From NCBI GenBank assembly GCA_949293415.1, contig CASFDK010000006.1, positions 1-64,000 of the forward strand: a DNA stretch of 64,000 bases. Direction: 5' to 3'. Below are positions 36,141-44,564 of the stretch, in pieces (positions within the stretch are counted from its first letter, which is position 1; each line of letters begins with the position of its first letter). Origin of the DNA: an uncultured Verrucomicrobiota bacterium. GTDB lineage: Bacteria > Verrucomicrobiota > Verrucomicrobiia > Opitutales > Intestinicryptomonadaceae. A program made the position numbers and the translations under genes. Under the pieces are notes generated by a model. That model was not told where the DNA came from, ran no database searches, and saw nothing but the letters and a program-made list of their open reading frames with translations.

Positions 36141-37166
36141 CTACGCCCCCCGCTTCGCGGGTTTTAGCGAGCACACGAGCGACGAGACTATCAGCGCGAT
36201 TCCCGTCAATCCCGTTACGATTTCGGGCACTTCGCGGATTGTCGAAACGAACATCAGCGCGGCGAGCGTGCCTATCGCCCAATATGCGCCGTGTGTAAGA
36301 TAGCAAAGTTTGTCGAGCGTCTTTTTCTCCACGAGCGCCACCGTAAGCGACCTCACGAAAAACGCGCCCACAGCCAAGCCGAGCGCGATAATCATAACGT
36401 CTTTCGTGATTGCAAACGCCCCCAAAACGCCGTCGAGCGAGAACGACGCGTCGATGAGTTCGAGATACACAAACGCCATCAGACCCGCGTGTTTGAGCGC
36501 GAATGCGTGTTGCGCCGCCGCCATTTTCTCGAGCTTCGCGCTCGCGCCGTGTATCGCCAAGTGTATCGCTACCCCCGCAACCCCCGCGACAAGCGACATC
36601 GCGATTTCATCGCGGGGAAGCAGCGTCTGCACAACGCCGAGCATTGCCAATGTCAACAGTGTCGGAGCGGCTTTGAAACGCCCCAGTTTGTGAAGCGGTT
36701 TTTCGAGCGCGGAAATCCAATGGACGCTCTTTTCGCGGTCGAACATAAACTCGAAAAACAGCATAAAAAGGAACGCGCCGCCGAACGACGAAATGCCGAC
36801 GTGCGCGTGCGAAAGCAGCCGCGCATACTCGTCGGGATTGTGCAACGCCAAGTCGAGCACCGCCCTGCACGATATGCCCGAGAACACCGCAACAATCACA
36901 ATGGGGAAGACAAATCGCATACCGAAAACCGCTATCGCAATACCCCAAGTCAGAAAACGCCGCCGCCAGATTTCCGACATTTTTTCGAGCTTTGCGGCGT
37001 TGATTACGGCGTTGTCGAACGAAAGGCTGATTTCGAGCGCACTGATAATCAGAGCCGCCACCACGTCCTTGAATCCCAAGCCCGCCTGCATCGACTCCCC
37101 GCGCCAGAACGCGAAGACAATCCCGCCGATTAACACGCCGAACGACCATTTGAAATATTTCATCAT
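36141..37166 (-). CDS. DUF475/TerC-superfamily membrane protein
   Basis: This 341-residue protein has about eight transmembrane segments. The family motif ALEISLSFDNAVINAAKL is near residue 45 and LIDASFSLDGVLGAFAIT near 235, both with membrane-buried acidic residues. LLPRDEIAMSL lies between them. DUF475 proteins belong to the TerC-like group linked to metal-ion or tellurite handling. It lies between the diadenylate-cyclase gene (70 bp) and aroC (77 bp) on the same strand. A role in metal export is an inference. Confidence 0.82.
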   Translation of the reverse strand: MMKYFKWSFGVLIGGIVFAFWRGESMQAGLGFKDVVAALIISALEISLSFDNAVINAAKLEKMSEIWRRRFLTWGIAIAVFGMRFVFPIVIVAVFSGISCRAVLDLALHNPDEYARLLSHAHVGISSFGGAFLFMLFFEFMFDREKSVHWISALEKPLHKLGRFKAAPTLLTLAMLGVVQTLLPRDEIAMSLVAGVAGVAIHLAIHGASAKLEKMAAAQHAFALKHAGLMAFVYLELIDASFSLDGVLGAFAITKDVMIIALGLAVGAFFVRSLTVALVEKKTLDKLCYLTHGAYWAIGTLAALMFVSTIREVPEIVTGLTGIALIVSSLVCSLKPAKRGA

Positions 37167-37235
37167 AATAAGAAAATTTGCCGACTTTGTCGAAGTCGGC
37201 AGATATATATTGTTGTCTATGTTATTTGGTAAAAA

Positions 37236-38639
37236 TCACTCGCGCTTTTTTTCCGTAATCGGCAGCATTTGCCCGCGTCGGAAAAGAGTTATCTGCCCCG
37301 TGCTCGACGAAACAACAAGCGATATGCAGTTTGCCATCAGCGAAATCGAATACGCCGCCGCGTGGCGCGCGCCGAGCCCCCCCGGGAGCTGCAACTTGAA
37401 GTCGGGCGTATGGATTAGCGACCCCGCCGACTCCAAAATTCCGCCGCCGTCGATTATGAACGCCCCGTCGATTAGCGAATACTCCTTCACGGTTTCGTCC
37501 ATAAACGGATTGAGAATGTTTCTGTCTTCGGGCTTGTAGCCGTAGAACGGATTGAGAATGAGCTGCTTGATGTGCGAGCGCAGTTCGTTGACATCGCCGA
37601 TTACGAAAATACAGCCCACGGGTTTGCCCTCGCGCCCCTCCACCGAAAGCTCGGTTGCGATGTCGATTACGCGCTCGATTACCTCGGGCTTTACGCCTTC
37701 GGGCAGAAAATTTTTGCGCCCGATAAACACGTCGGCGTATTCCTTTTCGATGTCGAGCGAGACAATCGTGTCTATTTTGTTGCTCTCGAGCACGCCGCCT
37801 ATGCAGCAGAGTTTGTCCTTAAGGCTGAAAACGCCGCGCGTAAGCCCTATCATCATCGCGCTCCGAAGCTGCGAAAATCTCGATTTCGAGAACGCCCTGA
37901 CGTTGATGACCTGCCAGGACGACGGCACGGGAAACGTGGGTTTCTCGGTTATCACCACGACGCGCATACCCTCGAGCCGCTTGGTGAGGTCGGGGAATTT
38001 TTCGAAAGTATCGCCCTGTATGAGAATAATCGAACATTTCGAAATCTTGGCGATTTTCACCGCCGAACGCATAATGAGGTCGTTTGTCTTCGCCTGTTCG
38101 GCGAGTTTGCGGCGCGTAGCGCGGTCTATTTTCTGGGCTTTTCCGCCGGCGGCGGGCTTTGCGGCGGCAGGCTTTCCCGCCGAAAAAATCTCAGCCACGG
38201 CGTTTTTAAACGCAGCCAAATCGGCGGACTGCTTGATTTTCCGCACGACATCCGAATCTCCCGAAAATATTTTCGCGAGAACCGAAAGCGTGTCCATATA
38301 CGACTCGACGTGGTCGTCCGAGAGCAACAGAAAGACCGTGCAAATGTTTTTCGGCTCTTCGTTGTCCCTGATTTTTACGGGGTGCGTGCAACGCCCAACG
38401 GCAAGAACGTATTTTTCCCTCAGCCCCTCGATTCGCATATGCGGCATACAGACACCGCTTTCGAGGTATGTGGAAATCGCGTTTTCGCGCTCCACAAGCC
38501 CCTGCATAATCGCGTTTCTGTCCGCCGCGCCGAGCGCGGCATCGGGTATTGTGCCGAGCAGTTCCGCCAAAACGCCCTTGAAATCGGCACTTTCAATGTC
38601 GATTATGCGCGACTTTTTGAAGAATCTTCCCAGCTGCAT
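37236..38639 (-). CDS. PTS EIIA - diadenylate cyclase (DAC) fusion
   Basis: This 467-residue protein joins two known modules. Residues about 1-150 form an EIIA (fructose/nitrogen type) domain with the phosphorylatable His67 in CMPHMRIEGL. An Ala/Lys-rich linker (about 155-180) leads to an alpha/beta region (about 185-270) resembling the pyruvate-kinase-C-like domain of DacZ-type cyclases. The C-terminus is a DAC domain with DGAFIIDGGG near 390 and GARHAAAYSIS near 425. The usual RHR motif reads RHA, so activity may be altered. If active it would make c-di-AMP under control of PTS phosphorylation, which is inference. It follows nuoA by 5 bp. Confidence 0.78.
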   Translation of the reverse strand: MQLGRFFKKSRIIDIESADFKGVLAELLGTIPDAALGAADRNAIMQGLVERENAISTYLESGVCMPHMRIEGLREKYVLAVGRCTHPVKIRDNEEPKNICTVFLLLSDDHVESYMDTLSVLAKIFSGDSDVVRKIKQSADLAAFKNAVAEIFSAGKPAAAKPAAGGKAQKIDRATRRKLAEQAKTNDLIMRSAVKIAKISKCSIILIQGDTFEKFPDLTKRLEGMRVVVITEKPTFPVPSSWQVINVRAFSKSRFSQLRSAMMIGLTRGVFSLKDKLCCIGGVLESNKIDTIVSLDIEKEYADVFIGRKNFLPEGVKPEVIERVIDIATELSVEGREGKPVGCIFVIGDVNELRSHIKQLILNPFYGYKPEDRNILNPFMDETVKEYSLIDGAFIIDGGGILESAGSLIHTPDFKLQLPGGLGARHAAAYSISLMANCISLVVSSSTGQITLFRRGQMLPITEKKRE

Positions 38640-38644
38640 TTTTC

Positions 38645-39031
38645 TTAGTTAGACTTCGGAATGTTCCAGTTGAGCGCGTCCTTTTTGATTTCGTACACCA
38701 GACCAACCGCCATCAGCGCGATGAAAAACAGCACGGGCAGGACGACGGGCAGCTTCTCGGAGACCAAGTCGGGATACGCCATTGCAAGGGGAATCATAAA
38801 CACCACTTCGATGTCGAAGACCACGAAAAGCATTGCCGTCAGATAGAAGCGCGCGCCGAAGCGCGGGTGCGGAATGCCCTCGGGTTCGTTGCCGCATTCG
38901 TAGGCGGAGTCTTTGAGTGTGTTGGTCTTTGCCCTCTGCCCGAAAATATGGCTTGCCGCAACTATCGCCGCGCCGATTCCGACGGCTACGACAATCTGCA
39001 CCAGAACTGGAATGTATGAAACGGGTTCCAT
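38645..39031 (-). CDS. nuoA: NADH-quinone oxidoreductase subunit A (orphan)
   Basis: This 128-residue membrane subunit of complex I has three helices (about 5-28, 60-82, 95-115). The family block DSAYECGNEPEGIPHPRF puts the conserved Cys between helices 1 and 2, and FDIEVVFMIP is in helix 2. ATG at 39031 (MEPVSYIP) was chosen over an upstream GTG at 39049. nuoB-N do not follow. Instead the EIIA-DAC gene starts 5 bp after the stop. The rest of complex I must be elsewhere. Confidence 0.92.
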   Translation of the reverse strand: MEPVSYIPVLVQIVVAVGIGAAIVAASHIFGQRAKTNTLKDSAYECGNEPEGIPHPRFGARFYLTAMLFVVFDIEVVFMIPLAMAYPDLVSEKLPVVLPVLFFIALMAVGLVYEIKKDALNWNIPKSN

Positions 39032-39135
39032 ATAAACGGAAGTCTCCACAATGCTTTGTTTTTGTCAATTATTTTGCTTCAAAAAAGGTTGAAGCCGCGC
39101 GGGCGGGACGCTTTATTGTTCGTCAAAAATCCGCA

Positions 39136-41355
39136 ATGGTTGACGCAAAACTCACAGAAGCCCTCAGAAAATACTTTTCGCACGACTCCTTCAGAAGTCC
39201 GCAGGACGAAATAATCGCGTCGATTTTGTCGGGGCGCGACACCCTCGCGATTATGCCCACCGGCGGAGGCAAAAGCCTCTGCTACCAGCTGCCCGCAATG
39301 CTTTCCGACGGAATAACGCTCGTGATTTCGCCGCTCATCGCGCTGATGAAAGACCAAGTTGACGCGCTCGGGGCAAGGGGAATCCCCGCGGCGATGATAA
39401 ACAGCTCGCAGACTTGGGAAGCACAGCAGGAGGTTCTCGACCGCCTTGCGCGCGGCGGGCTGAAGCTTGCATACGTCGCGCCCGAACGCTTCAGGGCGCA
39501 ATCGTTTATGCGCGCGCTGCAGGGCGTGAAAATCGGGCTTTTCGCGGTCGACGAAGCGCACTGCATCAGCCAGTGGGGGCACGACTTCCGCCCCGACTAT
39601 ATGCGGCTCGGCGAAACGCTCAAAAGGCTCGGCAACCCCGTCTGCGCCGCATTCACCGCGACGGCGACGCCCGAAGTCAAGGCGGACATAATCTCGCAGC
39701 TTCAACTGCGCGACCCCGCCGTTTTCGTCTCGGGGTTCGCCCGCCCCAACCTGTCGTTCAACGTGCGCGAAGTTTCGAGCAAGGCGGAAAAATACTCGCG
39801 TATCTGCGAACTTGTCGACAAATACAAAACGGGCATAGTCTACTGCGCAACCCGCAAGAGCGTAGAGACGTTGTCGGAAAAACTTTGGAAAGACGGCGTG
39901 CGCCACATTGTCTACCACGGGGCAATGACACCTTCGGAGCGCGACGCTGCGCAGGAATCGTTCATAGGCAAAACCGCAAACATTGCGGTTGCCACAAACG
40001 CCTTCGGGATGGGTATCGACCGCCCCGACATCCGCTTCGTCTGCCACTACGAACTCACGGGCAGTGTGGAAGCCCTTTATCAGGAGGCGGGGCGCGCGGG
40101 GCGCGACGGCGGGGAGTCGTACTGCGAAATGCTTTTGATGTACGCCGACAAGCGCGTTCAGGAATTTTTCATAGAGGGAGCAAACCCCGACGCCGACTTC
40201 ATCCGCGCCGTCTACAGGGTACTGCGCGAAAACGCCGACAACTCGTACGAATGCTTTATGCCCATAGACTCCGTGGCGGAGGAAGTCGCCGACTATATGC
40301 GCTTTTCGGGCGGACGGCGAACTCCCAAACGCGGCAAATTCGGCGGAAACGGCGCAAATTCGATGGCGGTATCAAGCTCTATTTCGATTCTGCGAAGGCT
40401 CGGATTTATCGAACGCTTCGACGTTCCCGCTTCGCGGACGCGCGGCACGCGCTTTCCGCGCCCCGACATCGACGCAAGCCAGATCGTTTTCCCCGACGGG
40501 CAGCTCGAGGAAAAGCGGCGGCGCGACGAAGCAAAGCTCAAAGACGTTCTGCGCTACGCCTATTCGAAGGAGTGCCGCCAACGCTGGATTCTCAAATACT
40601 TCGGCGAACACGCGCCCGAACCGTGCGGGAAATGCGACATCTGCCGCGAATCGCCAGCCCCGCAGATTTTCGAAGCCCTGCCGCCCGACGAACTCGCCGA
40701 GGTGCGCAAAGCCCTAAGCGGCGTTGCGCGGATGTCGGTTAGAGTCGCCCCGCGCCGATGGCAGCCGCGTTTCGGGCGCGAGAAAATCGTAAAGTGCTTG
40801 CTGGGCAGCAAAGACGAAAAGCTGCTGTCGGCGGGGGTCGACCGCCTTTCGACATACGGAATTTTGAAGGAACACGGCGCGAAGTTCGTGTCGGAACTTT
40901 TCACGTCGCTTGTAGACACGGGGCTTGTGGAAATCGAAGACGGGCAGTACCCGCTCGCGGGGCTTACCGACTTCGGCGTATCGGTTATGCTCGGCGAAGT
41001 TGCCGAACTGAAAATGAGATACCCTCGCTACGTTTCGAAAATCGGACGCGCAAAGCTCGAAGGCGAAAAGAAGCTTGCGGGCGGCAAAAAAGCGGCGAAA
41101 AAAGCGGGCGCGGACGGCATTTCCGAAGCCGACAAACCGCTTTACGACGAGCTTGTAAAAGTCCGCAACAAAGTCCGCACCGACGCGGGCGGAGTGTTCG
41201 CGTTCAAAATTTTCACAAACGCAGTCCTGCGCGGCTTGGCGGCGGAACGCCCCAAAACACGCGAAGAAGCCCTCAGAGTAAAGGGAATCGGAGAGGTAAA
41301 CTCGCGGAAATATCTCGAACCTTTCCTTGAAGCCGTCAGGAATTTCTCCGATTAA
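39136..41355 (+). CDS. recQ: ATP-dependent DNA helicase RecQ
   Basis: This 739-residue superfamily 2 helicase unwinds 3'-5' in recombination and replication repair. MPTGGGKS (40-47), [17 protein letters not shown] near 139-155, TATATPEV and [10 protein letters not shown] are the helicase motifs. The RQC zinc cluster (CRQRW...CGKCDIC) lies near 478-501, and an HRDC domain with [12 protein letters not shown] closes the protein. A basic insertion (about 640-665, [14 protein letters not shown]) precedes HRDC. The start at 39136 ([10 protein letters not shown]) avoids overlap with nuoA. Confidence 0.95.
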   Translation: MVDAKLTEALRKYFSHDSFRSPQDEIIASILSGRDTLAIMPTGGGKSLCYQLPAMLSDGITLVISPLIALMKDQVDALGARGIPAAMINSSQTWEAQQEVLDRLARGGLKLAYVAPERFRAQSFMRALQGVKIGLFAVDEAHCISQWGHDFRPDYMRLGETLKRLGNPVCAAFTATATPEVKADIISQLQLRDPAVFVSGFARPNLSFNVREVSSKAEKYSRICELVDKYKTGIVYCATRKSVETLSEKLWKDGVRHIVYHGAMTPSERDAAQESFIGKTANIAVATNAFGMGIDRPDIRFVCHYELTGSVEALYQEAGRAGRDGGESYCEMLLMYADKRVQEFFIEGANPDADFIRAVYRVLRENADNSYECFMPIDSVAEEVADYMRFSGGRRTPKRGKFGGNGANSMAVSSSISILRRLGFIERFDVPASRTRGTRFPRPDIDASQIVFPDGQLEEKRRRDEAKLKDVLRYAYSKECRQRWILKYFGEHAPEPCGKCDICRESPAPQIFEALPPDELAEVRKALSGVARMSVRVAPRRWQPRFGREKIVKCLLGSKDEKLLSAGVDRLSTYGILKEHGAKFVSELFTSLVDTGLVEIEDGQYPLAGLTDFGVSVMLGEVAELKMRYPRYVSKIGRAKLEGEKKLAGGKKAAKKAGADGISEADKPLYDELVKVRNKVRTDAGGVFAFKIFTNAVLRGLAAERPKTREEALRVKGIGEVNSRKYLEPFLEAVRNFSD

Positions 41356-41398
41356 AATGTTGCATATGCGCCGATTCGCAGTTGAATCGACCCGAACA

Positions 41399-41756
41399 AT
41401 GAAAGGATACACTGTTATGAAAAAATACAAATGCCAAGTCTGTGGATACGTCTACGAACCCGAAAACGGAGACCCCGACAACAACATTCCCGCGGGAACG
41501 CCGTTCGAAAAACTGCCCGAAGACTGGGTGTGTCCGCTCTGCGGCGTGGGCAAAGACCAATTCGAGGAAGAGGAACAATGAAAGGATACACTGTTATGAA
41601 AAAATACAAATGCCAAGTCTGTGGATACGTCTACGAACCCGAAAACGGAGACCCCGACAATAACATTCCCGCGGGAACGCCGTTCGAAAAACTGCCCGAA
41701 GACTGGGTATGTCCGCTCTGCGGCGTGGGCAAAGACCAATTCGAGGAAGAGGAAGA
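41399..41756 (+). repeat. 179-bp tandem duplication of a rubredoxin gene
   Basis: Units 41399-41577 and 41578-41756 are almost identical and differ at only a few positions (for example AAC/AAT and GTG/ATG codon changes). Each carries AAAGGA and a complete rubredoxin frame. The unit length is not a multiple of three, so each copy uses its own start, and the first stop (TGA) overlaps the ATG of the second unit. Confidence 0.93.
41417..41581 (+). CDS. rubredoxin, copy 1
   Basis: This 54-residue rubredoxin carries one Fe(Cys)4 site, CQVCGY near the N-terminus and CPLCG near residue 40. [18 protein letters not shown] is the classical family stretch. It is an electron carrier to the flavodiiron protein two genes on. 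AAAGGA 10 bases upstream favours the ATG at 41417; an in-frame ATG at 41399 would add MKGYTV. It ends in a poly-Glu tail (EEEEQ). It differs from copy 2 only at the last residue. Confidence 0.93.
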   Translation: MKKYKCQVCGYVYEPENGDPDNNIPAGTPFEKLPEDWVCPLCGVGKDQFEEEEQ

Positions 41757-41760
41757 ATAA
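41596..41760 (+). CDS. rubredoxin, copy 2
   Basis: This 54-residue rubredoxin is identical to copy 1 except that the final Gln is Glu. Both CxxC motifs are intact. It arose from the 179-bp tandem duplication and uses the duplicated AAAGGA site. Its stop codon abuts the ATG of the flavodiiron gene, and its Glu codons (GAGGAAGAGG) also act as that gene's ribosome binding site. Doubling the donor gene probably raises the electron supply; divergence is too small to suggest a new role. Confidence 0.93.
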   Translation: MKKYKCQVCGYVYEPENGDPDNNIPAGTPFEKLPEDWVCPLCGVGKDQFEEEEE

Positions 41761-42924
41761 ATGAAGAAAATCGCGGACGGCGTTTTTTATTGCGGAATCC
41801 ACGACCGGCAGCGTAAGGTTTTCGACCAGCTCGTGCCGCTTCCGCAGGGCACAACGTACAATTCCTACTTGGTCAAGGGCGCGGACAAAACCGCGCTCGT
41901 CGACACAATGTACGAAAAATTCGGCGGTCAATATATGGATGCGATTGCCTCTTCGGGCGAAAAAATCGACTACATCATATCGAACCACGCCGAACCCGAC
42001 CACAGCGGAATGATTCCCAAACTTCTCGAAACATTCCCCGAAGCGCGGGTCTGCTGCTCGTCCAAATGCGCCGAAAACCTGCAAAATATGCTCGGCGTAA
42101 ATCCCGAGCGAATCGACACGGTCACCGACGGGCAGGAGCTGCCGCTCGGCGGCAAAACCCTCAAGTTTATACCGACCCCGTGGGTGCATTGGCCCGACAC
42201 AATGTGCACGTTTCTCGTCGAAGACGCGTTCCTGTTCTCGTGCGACTTTTTCGGTGCGCACTACACAAAGCACGAACTTTTCGCCGACTGCTCGCCCGAT
42301 TTGGCTCTGGCGGCAAAACGCTATTACGCCGAAATAATGATGCCGTTTGCAAATTTCTGCGCAAAATACCTTGCCAAAACGCGAGCCCTTGCGCCGAAAA
42401 TGATTCTGCCGAGCCACGGTCCCGTCTACAGGGGCGGGGATGTGGAATTTATCCAAAACCTGTACGCGCAGTGGACATCTCCCGCCGCGTCGAAGAAAGT
42501 GATTATCGCGTACGTTTCGATGTACGAAAACACAACGCTGATGGTGGACTACCTCGAAAACGCGCTCAAAAAACGCGGAATCGAAACGGCGAAAGCCGAC
42601 CTGATGGAAATAGACGAAGGCGAACTTGCAATGGAACTTGTAGACGCGTCGGGCTTGGTATTCGGCACGTCGATGCTCTTGACGGGACCGCACCCGAAAT
42701 CGATATACGCGGCATACTTGGCGAACATTCTGCGTCCCAAGCTGAAAGTTTCGGCGGTAATCGGCTCGTTCGGATGGGCGGGCAATATGACTGCGCCGAT
42801 AGAGGCGATGTTCACACAGACAAAGCCCGAAAAACTTCCGCCCGTACTGGCAAAAGGCAGACCCGACAAAAAAACGTTCGAAGAACTCGAAACCTTGGCG
42901 GAAACAATGGCGGCAAAGCTATAA
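41761..42924 (+). CDS. flavodiiron protein (rubredoxin:oxygen/NO oxidoreductase)
   Basis: This 387-residue class A flavodiiron protein reduces O2 to water or NO to N2O, protecting an anaerobe. The beta-lactamase-like domain carries the diiron ligands in HAEPDHSG (His76, Glu78, Asp80, His81), with later ligands in SCDFFGAH and LPSHGPVYRG. A flavodoxin domain follows (about 245-387, IIAYVSMYENTT for FMN). It starts immediately after the second rubredoxin stop, so donor and acceptor are one operon. Confidence 0.95.
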   Translation: MKKIADGVFYCGIHDRQRKVFDQLVPLPQGTTYNSYLVKGADKTALVDTMYEKFGGQYMDAIASSGEKIDYIISNHAEPDHSGMIPKLLETFPEARVCCSSKCAENLQNMLGVNPERIDTVTDGQELPLGGKTLKFIPTPWVHWPDTMCTFLVEDAFLFSCDFFGAHYTKHELFADCSPDLALAAKRYYAEIMMPFANFCAKYLAKTRALAPKMILPSHGPVYRGGDVEFIQNLYAQWTSPAASKKVIIAYVSMYENTTLMVDYLENALKKRGIETAKADLMEIDEGELAMELVDASGLVFGTSMLLTGPHPKSIYAAYLANILRPKLKVSAVIGSFGWAGNMTAPIEAMFTQTKPEKLPPVLAKGRPDKKTFEELETLAETMAAKL

Positions 42925-42930
42925 CAAAAA

Positions 42931-42985
42931 CAAGCGGAGCGAGTTTTGGGTAGAATCAAATTCGGCTATCCGAAAACAAAAATCT
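42931..42985. repeat. hairpin downstream of the flavodiiron gene
   Basis: GTTTTGGGTAG and CTATCCGAAAAC can pair around a 12-nt loop (about 42940-42980), within a larger pairing of GCGGAG and CTCCGC. No clear T-tract follows. It may close the operon or belong to the repeat element next to it. Confidence 0.4.
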
Positions 42986-42997
42986 AAAAAACTCCGC

Positions 42998-43142
42998 GCT
43001 TGGCGTAGCCAAGCTGATTGGGCTTGTCAAAACAGCTTTCAGGCGGCGGCTTTACATTTCGGCGGCGGTGCGAGCATATTCACATATGCGACCAGTGCCG
43101 CCGAAATGTGAAACGCCGCATCAAGCCTATTTTCACAAGCCC
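42998..43142. repeat. bipartite hairpin element, copy A
   Basis: A small stem-loop, GCTTGGC-GTA-GCCAAGC (42998-43014), is followed 5 bp later by a 123-bp imperfect hairpin (43020-43142). Its ends are GGGCTTGTCAAAA and TTTTCACAAGCCC, and the inner arms are ACATTTCGGCGGC and GCCGCCGAAATGT. The core is AGCATATTCACATATGCG. Related copies lie at 51.0, 56.1 and 57.4-57.7 kb. This copy is directly upstream of the nusA promoter, where rimP would usually be found. Confidence 0.82.
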
Positions 43143-43177
43143 AAAGAAAACCCTCGGCAATCCGCAACCAAAAACAC

Positions 43178-43246
43178 TTGACAAGGGGAAATCCCTTGTA
43201 GAGTATAAGGAACAAGACTCGGAGTGGGCTATGCCCGCTCTTTTTT
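43178..43246 (+). promoter_or_regulatory. nusA promoter and attenuator-like terminator
   Basis: TTGACA (43178-43183) and AGTATA (43202-43207) are 18 bp apart. The spacer holds a palindrome, ACAAGGG-GAAAT-CCCTTGT. Just downstream, GAGTGGGC-TAT-GCCCGCTC (43222-43240) followed by T6 is a strong intrinsic terminator 39 bp before the nusA ATG. Transcripts would have to read through it, so it is probably an attenuator like the premature terminator known before rimP-nusA in other bacteria. Confidence 0.72.
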
Positions 43247-43284
43247 GTCTACAAACAATTACTTAATACCGAAAATAAATCAAT

Positions 43285-44538
43285 ATGAGCAACAGCAGCG
43301 AAATCTTGGCAATTCTCGAATACATGGAGAAGGAAAAGCAAATCAGCCGGCAGGATATGATTGAATCCATATCCGCGGCCATCAAAAATGCTGCCGCAAA
43401 AAGTATGCACGCAAGCTACGACCTGAAGATTGAAATCAATCCCAAGTCGGGCGCGCTGAAATCGTGGGCGTTGCTGACGGTAACAGACAGCGTTGCCGAC
43501 CCCGCAACGCAAATCCACATCGACAAGGCGAAAATCCTCAAGCCCGACGCGCAAATCGGCGACGTCATCGAAAGGGAAATCGACCTTTCCAATCTGGGCA
43601 GAATCGCGGCGAAGAACGTCTACCAGAGCATCATCCAGAAAGTCCGCCAGTTCGAAAAGGAACGTATTTTCGACGACTACAAAGACGTTGTGGGCGACAT
43701 CGTATCGGGCACAGTGCGCCGCCGCGAAAAGGGCGCGTTCGTTGTCGACCTCGGCAAGGCGGAGGCGATTATGCCCAAGCGCGAATGCGTAATCGGCGAA
43801 GACTACGCCCCCGGAGAACGCATCCGTTGCCTGCTGCTCGAAATCGACAACTCGCCGCGCGGCCCCGAAATCATCCTCAGCCGCGCGAGCTACAAGTTCG
43901 TCCGCAGACTTTTCGACTTGGAAGTTTCCGAAATCGCCGACGGCTCGGTCAGAATCGACGCGATGGCGCGCGAACCCGGCTACCGCACGAAAATTGCAGT
44001 CAGCTCCGACGACCCCCGCATCGACCCCGTGGGCGCGTGCGTAGGCGCGGGCGGCTCGCGCGTTAAAAGCATAGTGCGCGAACTCAACGGCGAAAAAATC
44101 GACGTAATCAAATATTCGCCCGACCCCAAAACGCTACTCGAAGAGTGCATTAAACCCGCGGTCGCAAAGAACGTAAAAATCGACAACTACAACAAGGTCA
44201 TTTCGTTCGAAGTTTCCGAGGAAGACCTGTCGGTTGTAATCGGCAAACGCGGCTCGAACGCGAAACTCACCTCGCGCCTCCTCGGTTGGAAGCTCGATAT
44301 CGCCAAGGAATCGACGGGCGAAGCGGGTATGGACGAAAAACTCGCGCAGGCGGCTGAAAACCTCGCCAAAATCCTGCCGTTCCTCCCCTACGAAAAGGTC
44401 GTAATTCTGGCGAGAAGCGGTTTCTCGAGCGTCGAAGTCTTCGACGGCGCGGAACCCCACGAACTCGCGGAAATCGGTTTCGACCAAGCCGAAGCCGAAA
44501 GGATAATCAACGCGGTAAAAGAATATCAGGCGCAGTAA
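43285..44538 (+). CDS. nusA: transcription factor NusA
   Basis: This 417-residue transcription elongation and termination factor has an N-terminal RNA polymerase-binding domain (about 1-125), an S1 domain (about 135-200, GDIVSGTVRRREKGAFVVDL), two KH domains (GACVGAGGSRVKSIVREL and VVIGKRGSNAKLTSRLLGW) and a short C-terminal helical part. It lacks Shine-Dalgarno but has an A-rich leader. rimP is not upstream. infB follows after 26 bp. A terminator in the leader suggests that NusA level feeds back on its own transcription. Confidence 0.96.
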   Translation: MSNSSEILAILEYMEKEKQISRQDMIESISAAIKNAAAKSMHASYDLKIEINPKSGALKSWALLTVTDSVADPATQIHIDKAKILKPDAQIGDVIEREIDLSNLGRIAAKNVYQSIIQKVRQFEKERIFDDYKDVVGDIVSGTVRRREKGAFVVDLGKAEAIMPKRECVIGEDYAPGERIRCLLLEIDNSPRGPEIILSRASYKFVRRLFDLEVSEIADGSVRIDAMAREPGYRTKIAVSSDDPRIDPVGACVGAGGSRVKSIVRELNGEKIDVIKYSPDPKTLLEECIKPAVAKNVKIDNYNKVISFEVSEEDLSVVIGKRGSNAKLTSRLLGWKLDIAKESTGEAGMDEKLAQAAENLAKILPFLPYEKVVILARSGFSSVEVFDGAEPHELAEIGFDQAEAERIINAVKEYQAQ

Positions 44539-44564
44539 TAGGCGGCAAAAAAACAAGGCTTTAA

